In this document: one piece after another, positions 15,221 to 22,443 of the stretch | Layout: the number at the start of each line of letters is the position of its first letter | Position numbering within the stretch: the first letter of the stretch is position 1 | Assembly (NCBI RefSeq): GCF_016458235.1 | Contig: NZ_JAEMHK010000003.1 | Coordinates: forward strand, 1 to 64,000 | Reading direction: 5' to 3' | Length of the DNA stretch: 64,000 bases | From: Geomonas propionica | Lineage (GTDB): Bacteria; Desulfobacterota; Desulfuromonadia; Geobacterales; Geobacteraceae | Made by a program: the position numbers and the translations under genes | Notes under the pieces: generated by a model | Database searches by the model: none | What the model saw: the letters and a program-made list of their open reading frames with translations, nothing else | What the model was told of the DNA's origin: nothing

Positions 15221-16387
15221 TCATGGTAAGGAAATCCGGTAGATGGTGCCGCTGCCGTAATCGGCGAGGTAGAGCTCGCCGTCCTCGTCCTCGCCGAAGG
15301 TAGAGATGGCGTAGGGTGAGTCGAGGAGCAGCCTGGTTTGCCACTTGCCGTCTACCCTGCGCAGCCCCCAGATGCGGCCGCTGCAGAAGTCGCCGTACAG
15401 GTAGGTGCCGCGCAGCTGTTCGATCCTGCCGCGGTAGACATACCCCCCGGTGACGGAGCAATCGCCCCGGTCGTGGCGGTAGACGGCGACGGGGAGGGTG
15501 AGGCCGGACTTCTTGCAGTCTGGTTTCTTGAAGCAGCGGTCCCCTTCCATGATGTTCCAACCGTAGTTCGCTCCGGCCCCGGAACCGGCGGGCTGGTAGT
15601 CGATCTCTTCCACCTCGTCCTGGCCGACGTCGGCGATGTAGAGGTCGCCGGTGGCGCGGTCGAAGGAGAAGCGCCAGGGATTGCGCAGGCCGTAAGCCCA
15701 GATCTCGTTGCCGAAGGGATTCTTCGGCAGCCGATAGGGAGCCGCCTCCGACCTGACGTCGATGCGCAGGATCTTGCCGAGCAGGGTGTCGAGCCGCTGC
15801 CCGTTGCCGTGCGGGTCGCCGCCGCTGCCGCCGTCTCCCATGCCGATGTAGAGGAGCCCGTCCGGCCCGAAGGCGAGCTGGCCGCCGTTGTGGTTGGTGT
15901 AGGGCTGGACGATGGTGAGCAACTGTTTCCGGGTGGCCGGGTCGGCGAGGTCGGGCTTGTCGCCGACCTTGAAGCTGGCGATGACCGTGTTGCCGATGCC
16001 GGTCCTGTTGGTGTAGTCGACGTAGAAGGTTCTGCTGGAGGCGAAGTCGGGGGGGAAGGCGAGACCGAGGAGCCCCCGCTCCCCCCCGGACTTCACCAGG
16101 GAAGTGATGTCGAGAAAGGGGGCCGGGTCGAGGGTGTCGCTGCGGATGATCCTGATTTTGCCTTTTTGCTCCAGCACGAAGAGCAGCTTGCTGCCGTCCC
16201 TGGCGTTGACGATGGCGGTGGGCTGCTTGAGCCCCTTCACTACCGGTATCAGCGTGAGCTTTGCGGGGAACCCGGCGTCGGCGGGCGCAGCGGCATGAAC
16301 GTTCGCAGCGCCGCCAGCGAACCAGACGGAAACGGCAATGGCACAGAGTGCGGCAAAGGATTTAAGGCATGCTCTCTTGCAGCTCAT
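15221..16387 (-). CDS. PQQ-dependent aldose sugar dehydrogenase family protein (exported)
   Basis: The product is 388 residues. It has a Sec signal peptide (to about residue 33, ANVHAAAP) and then a six-bladed propeller of the glucose/sorbosone dehydrogenase type. Family marks are LKQPTAIVNARDGSKLLFVLE, NHNGGQLAFGPDGLLYIG, MGDGGSGGDP, YGLRNPWRFSFD and ADVGQDEVEEI. It probably oxidises sugars or acts as a related propeller in the periplasm, with PQQ if the cell makes or takes it up. Two Cys pairs (CFKKPDC; DCSV with DFC) may form disulfides. ATG at 16387 follows GGAGGTGTCT, so the upstream GTG two codons earlier is rejected. Confidence 0.9.
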   Translation of the reverse strand: MSCKRACLKSFAALCAIAVSVWFAGGAANVHAAAPADAGFPAKLTLIPVVKGLKQPTAIVNARDGSKLLFVLEQKGKIRIIRSDTLDPAPFLDITSLVKSGGERGLLGLAFPPDFASSRTFYVDYTNRTGIGNTVIASFKVGDKPDLADPATRKQLLTIVQPYTNHNGGQLAFGPDGLLYIGMGDGGSGGDPHGNGQRLDTLLGKILRIDVRSEAAPYRLPKNPFGNEIWAYGLRNPWRFSFDRATGDLYIADVGQDEVEEIDYQPAGSGAGANYGWNIMEGDRCFKKPDCKKSGLTLPVAVYRHDRGDCSVTGGYVYRGRIEQLRGTYLYGDFCSGRIWGLRRVDGKWQTRLLLDSPYAISTFGEDEDGELYLADYGSGTIYRISLP

Positions 16388-16749
16388 AGACACCTCCGGT
16401 TCAGATTCTCAACGTGCGGCGGATGAACGCGGCAAGTATATCCGGCACAGGGGTGATGTCCACGTGCGTGACCTGCCTGCACGGTTGTGGGATTCGGGCA
16501 AGGCAAATCCCCCCTGTCGCCCCTGTCCCCCCTGTCGCAAAGGGGGGGGCAGGGGGGCACGTGCGGCGCTTGGTCGGGAACATGCTCAGTCTCCGGGCAT
16601 GCTTCGGGGAACCTTCGCAAAAGGAGAAGAGTGAAGATCGGGCGCGAGGTTCACATATTTACATTGATAGTAATTAACGCTGCGTGCTATGCTGCGCCTG
16701 CCGAAGGCTGGCGAGCTCATCGCACCTGCATGTGATGATAGGGGGAATT
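16388..16749. other. Gene-free stretch with C/G repeat
   Basis: These 362 bp hold no convincing gene. They contain the C-tract/G-tract inverted repeat at 16506-16560. A possible promoter for the next gene lies just downstream of it (TTGATA at 16664-16669, TATGCT at 16688-16693, 18-base spacer). Confidence 0.5.
16506..16560. repeat. CCCCTGTCG direct repeats with inverted G-tract
   Basis: CCCCTGTC occurs three times in succession (16511-16538), then GCAAAGGGGGGGGCAGGGGGG forms the opposite arm (split here: GCAAAG, then a G8 run, CA, then G6). The two arms can pair into a long hairpin. There is no T-run. It resembles the C-rich intergenic hairpins scattered in Geobacter genomes; no function is known to me. 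Confidence 0.6.
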
Positions 16750-17772
16750 ATGAAAAGGTGGATGCTCAACATTGTCATGGCGACCATGCTCACGCTCGCC
16801 TTGTCTCCACCCGTAGCTGCGACTAGCGCGTGGTGGCTGGAGCCGGGGATCCTGGTTGAGGCGGACGAGGCGGTGACTCCTGTCGGGACCAACGGCCAAC
16901 AGCAGTTGACCGTCACCACCGCCAACAACTCGCTCACCACCGCCCGGGCTTTGCAGGTCGGGGGCGCGCCCGTAGATGGCGTGATCGTGACCGGCATGAA
17001 AAGCTGGTACGTCGTGGCGGCCGCGGACGGCCCCGGTTACATCCGCATCGGATCGACCGGGCCGCTTCTGATAGAGGATGCTGTCGAGGTTCCGGGGAAG
17101 GAATCCGCCGCTCAAGGTCCCTGGTCCCGCAAAAGTGTCTCGCCGCAAAACGGCGCGAAGCTCATCGAGGCCTCCATGATTTCCATAACAGATCTGGCCA
17201 GGATCCGGAAGGCTCAGCGCGGGTTGATCCGGATCAGTACCGAGAGCACCACGCCGGTCGCCTACCGGATTTCCTTCGTGTCCGAGCTCCCCGAGAGCCG
17301 CATCGGATCCGCTTACGGGCCCGGCAGCGCCGCCAACCAGTACATCCTGGCACTTGCCAACGGCGGGCCTTTGATCGATCTGTATCGCACCACCCGGATC
17401 CGCTATACCAAGGAGCGAGCCTTGGCACTTCGGGAACAGTTGTTCGGCAGGGGCGGATCCCAGTTTTTCCGGGTGCACCAAAAGGACCCTTCCCTCGACC
17501 TCAACGTCAGTGACGGGCTCCCCATCCAGCACATCATCCTTTCCGATGACCAGTCCAGGCACTGGGCTTTCCAGATCACGTGCCAGCAGCGCGACGGTCT
17601 TTGGATGGTAGTCGACGCCCGGAAGGATCCGGAGCTGAGCGATGCCGACGTGGCCGCGATCGTCCGTCGCGACCAGGAGGCGAGCGGCAACTTCAGGACC
17701 GGCGAGGCATCCAGGGGGGGCGGCGCTCCCGCCGCCAAGGCACTTTCCGCCGGGAAGGGAACAACCAGATAA
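16750..17772 (+). CDS. Exported hypothetical protein
   Basis: The product is 340 residues. A Sec signal peptide occupies the first 25 residues (KRWMLNIVMATMLTLALS, cleavage near VAATSA). The mature protein is beta-rich in its N-terminal half (GTNGQQQLTVTTANNSLTTAR) and ends in a Gly/Ala/Arg-rich tail. I do not recognise a family. ATG at 16750 follows GGGGGAATT; the upstream in-frame residues are Cys/His-rich and unlikely to code. The gene is followed by the iron-permease-like gene after 62 bp and may be co-transcribed with it. Confidence 0.75.
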   Translation: MKRWMLNIVMATMLTLALSPPVAATSAWWLEPGILVEADEAVTPVGTNGQQQLTVTTANNSLTTARALQVGGAPVDGVIVTGMKSWYVVAAADGPGYIRIGSTGPLLIEDAVEVPGKESAAQGPWSRKSVSPQNGAKLIEASMISITDLARIRKAQRGLIRISTESTTPVAYRISFVSELPESRIGSAYGPGSAANQYILALANGGPLIDLYRTTRIRYTKERALALREQLFGRGGSQFFRVHQKDPSLDLNVSDGLPIQHIILSDDQSRHWAFQITCQQRDGLWMVVDARKDPELSDADVAAIVRRDQEASGNFRTGEASRGGGAPAAKALSAGKGTTR

Positions 17773-17834
17773 CGGCCGGCCGCCGGGACAGGCCTTTTAC
17801 GGCCGCCTCGGCAAAGGAATGAACAGGAGGAGTC

Positions 17835-18254
17835 ATGGAACAGCAGATGTCACGTTTCAGCCGCTTCGCTACCTGGGCCTCACACAGTTCCGGGCACCCA
17901 TCCTCCTTCATATTCGCCCTGATCATCATTGTGGTCTGGGCGGTGACCGGGCCGTTGTTCAAGTTCAGCGACACCTGGCAGCTGGTGATCAACACCGGCA
18001 CCACCATCATTACCTTCTTGATGGTGTTCGTGATCCAGAACACCCAGAACCGCGACTCCGCGGCCACGCAGCTCAAGCTGGACGAGATCATCCGGTCCCT
18101 GGAGGGGGCGAACAACGCGCTCCTCAACATGGAGGAACTGGACGAGAAGGATCTTGAGTCGATCCGGGAGAGCTACCTGAAGCTGGCTGAGGACGCGCGC
18201 AACAACCTGCGCAAGGGGAGAAGGCAAAGGCATACCAGCGCGCCGTCGGTGTAA
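17835..18254 (+). CDS. Low-affinity iron permease family protein
   Basis: The product is 139 residues. It has two transmembrane helices (about 25-45, FIFALIIIVVWAVTGPLF; and 50-70, TGTTIITFLMVFVIQNT) followed by the sequence NRDSAATQLKLDEIIR, the hallmark of the Pfam Iron_permease (Fet4-like) family in bacteria. The C-terminus is helical and ends with basic residues. Iron transport has not been shown for these short bacterial members; many are near stress genes. A strong AGGAGG precedes the ATG. Confidence 0.88.
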   Translation: MEQQMSRFSRFATWASHSSGHPSSFIFALIIIVVWAVTGPLFKFSDTWQLVINTGTTIITFLMVFVIQNTQNRDSAATQLKLDEIIRSLEGANNALLNMEELDEKDLESIRESYLKLAEDARNNLRKGRRQRHTSAPSV

Positions 18255-18310
18255 GGATAGGCGGTCACCGGCGGTGGATGGATCAACTACAGGTTTTGAG
18301 GGAGGGAGTT

Positions 18311-18472
18311 ATGTCGACACCACTAATTGCACTGGCGGCGATCCTAGCGTTCTTTGCCGTCATCATCATTCCGTTCATGTTCATGAAGAGCGACCAGCCG
18401 CCAAGCGCCGAGCCGCAGCACGATCACGTGGATCAGGCCCGGAAGGCCAGGAAGAAGAAAAAGAAACGGTAG
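18311..18472 (+). CDS. Single-helix small membrane protein
   Basis: The product is 53 residues: one transmembrane helix (LIALAAILAFFAVIIIPFMF), then a His/Asp-containing stretch and a very basic tail ending in seven Lys/Arg. The ATG at 18311 has GGGAGGGAG before it; the frame opens 11 codons earlier but without a site. It follows the iron-permease-like gene by 56 bp on the same strand and is probably in that transcript. No family recognised; it may bind nucleic acid or acidic lipid through the tail. Confidence 0.7.
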   Translation: MSTPLIALAAILAFFAVIIIPFMFMKSDQPPSAEPQHDHVDQARKARKKKKKR

Positions 18473-18506
18473 CAGGCCGGGGGCGCGCAATAACTTGTCC
18501 CCGGCG

Positions 18507-21500
18507 CTATCGCGCGATGGCGTTGAATTCGACGCGGCTGCGGGCCACAGTATCTTTCTCGGGGAGCTTGTAGATATTGTCGCTCGCCTGGAACAGTTTT
18601 TCCGGCGGCAGCCCTCCCTTGGCAACCAGGTAGGCGATCACGGTGGCGCTGCGTTCCCGCGCCAGCGACTGCAACTCGTTCTCCCCGACCACCGTGTTGG
18701 CCACGATCAGCTTCTTCATCTCGTTGTCAGGCAGGTCCTTCACCATCCCCAAAGCGTTGCGCGGCTTGGGGAACTTCTCCTTCTTGTAGACCGCCTTCAG
18801 GTACCTGGAATATTCCTCGGGCGAGAGCTGAACGTTCTCGCTGCTGTCGCCTTCCTTGGTCTGCTGCTCCTTGACCAGGTAGAGGAACTTCTCGTTCTTC
18901 ACCTTGCGGGTCAAAAGTTCCTGCCGATACCCCTCCGGGTCCTTCCCCTTGTCGACGAATCCCTTGATTTCCAGTTTGAGCCCCGGCCGGTCGGCCACGA
19001 CTTTGGCCAGTTGGGTCAGTTTCTTTCCCTCGTCTGCCGGCAGTTCGCTGGAGCCGGGTTGGAAGGCGATGACGCTGAAATCCTGGCCGCTGCCGCCTAG
19101 CGAGGAGAGCAGGGCGAAGGGGGAGGTGGCGGCTTTCACCAGCAGGTTTTTCAGTACCTGCCCGATCAGCCCCCAGATGCTGAACTGTGGGTCATCGGTG
19201 CGACCGGTCACCGGGAGGTCGAGATGGATCTCGCCGTTGCGGTCCTTGAGAAGGGCGACGGCAAGGCGGACCGGGAGACTGGTTGCCTGGCTGCTCTCCA
19301 CTTTTTTGCCGAAGGTGAACTGGTCGATGAAAACCTTGTTCTCGGAGGTGAGCTGCTTCTTCTCGATGAGGTACTTGAGATCGAGGAACAGCTTCCCCTT
19401 GTCGATGGCGTAGCCGAGGTAGGTGCCGGAATACGGGGTCACCGGGGAAAGTTCGATGTCGCGGAAGGAGACCTTGAGGTCCACGAACAGGTCATCCCGC
19501 AGTGGGTTGAGCCTGCCGGTGATCTGCATTGGCGAGTGGTTCTCCAGGTTGCCGCGCAGGTCGACGTCGGCGAACTTCGATTCCTCGGAGGTGAGCCCGC
19601 TGACCCGGCCCCCCAGATTGTAGAAGGTGCTGTTGAAGGTCTGGGGCAGGTGGTTGTCGGTGAAGGCCATGGTCCCGTTCTGGATGGTGACACTGCCGAC
19701 CGAGACCTGGCGTTGTGCTGTGGGCGACGGCGCTGCGGTAACCGTGGCAACAGCAGCACCAGTCGTGGCGGCTGCCGGCACTGGTGCCGCCCCTGCAGGC
19801 GCGGCAGCTGGTGCCGTTGGCTCCTTCTTCACCAGGTCCTGGAGGTTGAGGGTTCCGTCCTTCCTGATGATGATGCGGGAGTAGACGTCGTTGAGCGCGA
19901 CCTCGCGGATGGTCAGCGCGAACGGGTCGAAGTTGCCCTGGAACTCGTCGAACTGTAGGCTCTCCCATTTCAGGAGGTCCTGGTCCCCGACGGCGTCGAC
20001 ACTGTGGAAGTCGCGCACCCCTGCGTTGCCGTGGAAGCTCCCCTTGGCCTTGCCGTCCTTCAGGGCGAGGTCGAGGTTCACTGTCGTGTCCAGCGAGCCT
20101 CCTATCACCGAGAAGTTGAAGGTGTCGGGGAAGTAGGGCTCGAAGTCGGAGATGGGGAGCCGGGAGATGGCGACGCTCCCCCGGTAGCGGAAGGGGGCGG
20201 GGGTGACGGTGCCGTTCAGTTTCAGGGCTGCCCCTTTGCCGTAGGTCGCTGAGAAGCGTAGCGGCGCCGGCGCGAACTTCGGGCCCTGCAGGTTGGCAAG
20301 GGTCAGGTTCGTGTTGCGCAGGGTGAAACGCGGCGGCTCTTCGAAGGTCTTGTCGGTGAAGGCGAAATTCAGCTTTTCCAGTTGCAGCTGCTTCAGGTGA
20401 TAGGAAATACCTTTTTGCGGTGAAGCTGCCACCCCCCTACGCGGTGAGACTGCTTCGGGGGGCAGGCTCCCCCTACGCGGTGAGGCTGCCGTGGAGGGCA
20501 GGCTTCCCTTACGCGGTGAGGCCGCTTCGGGGGCGGCGAACAGGGACAGGAGCGACAACTTGCCATCGGCTTCCTTTGACAGCGACAGGGAACCTTGCGA
20601 CAGGCGGACGTCGCCGATGTCGAGGCGGTTGTCGCTTTGGCGGAAGCCGGCGTCTTTGACCTGGAGCGAGGCGAGGTCGAAGCCTTCTTTCTGACCGTAG
20701 CGGGCGGCGAGACCCGTGACGGAGAGGTTACCTTTCTGAACCGTCACCCCGGCGGGCTCGCTGTAACTGACCTCACCGGCCAGGGCCACGGTGCCTTGCA
20801 CCGGCGCGGTCAGGTACGGGGTCAGGTACGGCCAGGCGCGCTGGAGCTTCAACCCGACGAGCTGGATGGTGGAGGCGACGGTCAGCGGCGCTGCGGAGAA
20901 TTTCCCTTCCGTTGTTAGCGTCACCTCGTGGTCCGGCTTGAGGGAGAGCTGGTAGCCCGCAGACGTCCCCGGCGCGGTGCTGAAATTTCGTACCGTCGCT
21001 TCTATGTCGGCAACGGTGGTCTGGAAGCCTCCCTTGGGCAGGTCGTCCCGGAAGTGCACCGTCCCCCCCTTGCAGGCGAAGTAGGGGAGCACTATGGTGG
21101 TCTTGTGCGGGGGCTCCGCCGGCTTGGTGGGCTCCTCCTGTTTCTTTTGCTGACCAACCAACTGGGAGTACATCCACTCTCCACGCTGGTTGCGCTCGAA
21201 GAAAAGCTCGAGACCGTCGGTGGTGATGGAGTGGAACTGGAAGTTCCCGGCCAGCGCCTCCAGTTGTGCCGCTTTCACCTCCAGCGACCGGAGGCGGAGC
21301 AGCGGCTTGCCGCCAGGGAGATCTATCGCGACTGCATCGAGCCTGGTCAGTCCTTTCAGGGTCAGCTCCGGCTTTTTATCGGCAGAGATGCGATACCCCA
21401 GGTCAAGGTCGACGTCCAACTTACCCGACGTGAGGTCGGCGGGCGGCTTGACCGGGTAGTAGGCGACGTATTGGGGCAGGCTCAACTGTTTCAGCCCGAT

Positions 21501-22157
21501 GTGAACCGAGGTTTCCAGCGACTTGCTGAGCGGCTTCAGCTTCCCCGTGAAGCTCAAGGGGGCGCCGTCGACCACCGCAGAGAGACGCGGGTCGATGTAG
21601 TTGTCCGCCAGGTAGGGGCTGTTGCTGATGAACGGCAGTGCGATGTCGAGGCTGCGGATGCTGTGTTTCCTACCCCCGCCGACGATGCGGTCGTCGAAAT
21701 CGATCGACCCGTTCTTCAAGCGGATGTTGTTGACGGAAAAGCGCAGCGGGGCCTTCTTCTCGGTCTCCTTTTCCTTGGGTTGCCGCTCGATGATGTCGCT
21801 GAAGTTGAAGCGGTTGGGGGCGGTGCGAACCAGGTTGACGGTCGGGGTGTCGAGGGTGACCTCCGAGAGGATCAACGCCCTCTTGAAGACGGATGCCGGT
21901 GCGACCGACGCCTCCAGGGCGCGGAAGGCGATCAGGGTCGGACCCGTCTTCTCGGCCACCGCGAAGTCCGTGACGGCGACGTGCAGGGTGAGCGGATTGA
22001 TGCTGACCGAACCGATGCGCGTGGTGCGTCCAGTGGCATCCTCGATCGCCGCTATAGCCTTATTTTTTACGATGATAGGCAGTATCGCGGCTGTAAAAAG
22101 AATGAGAGCGGCAAATACTGCGATTGAAACCAGGAGATATTTGTTGAGCTTTGGCAC
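18507..22157 (-). CDS. Giant AsmA-like DUF748 protein
   Basis: The product is 1216 residues. One N-terminal transmembrane helix (about 7-30) anchors a very long periplasmic beta-rich region. It begins with an AsmA/DUF748 signature (ATGRTTRIGSVSINPLTLHV) and continues with repeated strand-rich segments such as GYRISADKKPELTLKGL. The end has an OmpA-like flavour (FQPGSSELPADEGKKLTQLA). AsmA-like proteins span the periplasm and are implicated in lipid transfer to the outer membrane. Two low-complexity inserts stand out: a Ser-Pro-Arg/Lys-Gly repeat near residues 540-582 and an Ala/Pro/Thr linker near residue 800. The gene stands alone, convergent with the small membrane-protein unit. Confidence 0.88.
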   Translation of the reverse strand: MPKLNKYLLVSIAVFAALILFTAAILPIIVKNKAIAAIEDATGRTTRIGSVSINPLTLHVAVTDFAVAEKTGPTLIAFRALEASVAPASVFKRALILSEVTLDTPTVNLVRTAPNRFNFSDIIERQPKEKETEKKAPLRFSVNNIRLKNGSIDFDDRIVGGGRKHSIRSLDIALPFISNSPYLADNYIDPRLSAVVDGAPLSFTGKLKPLSKSLETSVHIGLKQLSLPQYVAYYPVKPPADLTSGKLDVDLDLGYRISADKKPELTLKGLTRLDAVAIDLPGGKPLLRLRSLEVKAAQLEALAGNFQFHSITTDGLELFFERNQRGEWMYSQLVGQQKKQEEPTKPAEPPHKTTIVLPYFACKGGTVHFRDDLPKGGFQTTVADIEATVRNFSTAPGTSAGYQLSLKPDHEVTLTTEGKFSAAPLTVASTIQLVGLKLQRAWPYLTPYLTAPVQGTVALAGEVSYSEPAGVTVQKGNLSVTGLAARYGQKEGFDLASLQVKDAGFRQSDNRLDIGDVRLSQGSLSLSKEADGKLSLLSLFAAPEAASPRKGSLPSTAASPRRGSLPPEAVSPRRGVAASPQKGISYHLKQLQLEKLNFAFTDKTFEEPPRFTLRNTNLTLANLQGPKFAPAPLRFSATYGKGAALKLNGTVTPAPFRYRGSVAISRLPISDFEPYFPDTFNFSVIGGSLDTTVNLDLALKDGKAKGSFHGNAGVRDFHSVDAVGDQDLLKWESLQFDEFQGNFDPFALTIREVALNDVYSRIIIRKDGTLNLQDLVKKEPTAPAAAPAGAAPVPAAATTGAAVATVTAAPSPTAQRQVSVGSVTIQNGTMAFTDNHLPQTFNSTFYNLGGRVSGLTSEESKFADVDLRGNLENHSPMQITGRLNPLRDDLFVDLKVSFRDIELSPVTPYSGTYLGYAIDKGKLFLDLKYLIEKKQLTSENKVFIDQFTFGKKVESSQATSLPVRLAVALLKDRNGEIHLDLPVTGRTDDPQFSIWGLIGQVLKNLLVKAATSPFALLSSLGGSGQDFSVIAFQPGSSELPADEGKKLTQLAKVVADRPGLKLEIKGFVDKGKDPEGYRQELLTRKVKNEKFLYLVKEQQTKEGDSSENVQLSPEEYSRYLKAVYKKEKFPKPRNALGMVKDLPDNEMKKLIVANTVVGENELQSLARERSATVIAYLVAKGGLPPEKLFQASDNIYKLPEKDTVARSRVEFNAIAR
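20413..20530 (-). repeat. 36-bp in-frame tandem repeat inside the DUF748 gene
   Basis: On the + strand CTACGCGGTGAG recurs at 20437, 20473 and (as TTACGCGGTGAG) 20509, with a degenerate copy near 20417. The period is 36 bp, or 12 residues, so the frame is kept. The encoded unit is SPR(R/K)GSLP plus four variable residues. Copy-number change would alter a linker between two beta domains. Confidence 0.8.
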
Positions 22158-22443
22158 GGGAAACCTCGATTAGCTGGCTTGTCGTTCCACCTACTATAAC
22201 TTAGCACGTTTGTGACAAAGCGCACGCGGCCCCACGCACTGTACTGCCATACCGTGAGGATGCGCACAGTGCGAAGCAGGCATCAATAAAAGGAAGATCC
22301 AGAACTTTATTTTTAAAAAGCAACCTGATTAAAACAAAACAACTGGCAATCTATATCTACTGGGCTAGAATCTTATCCCAACTGTCTCAACAGGAAAGAA
22401 GATATAATTAAAAGCTTGTGAGAAGTTCTGCTTAGAGGTTGAT

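Noticed and set aside
16506..16560. CRISPR-like repeats in the C/G tract
   Set aside because: Repeats are 8-10 bp without regular spacers and form an inverted repeat; no cas genes in the window.
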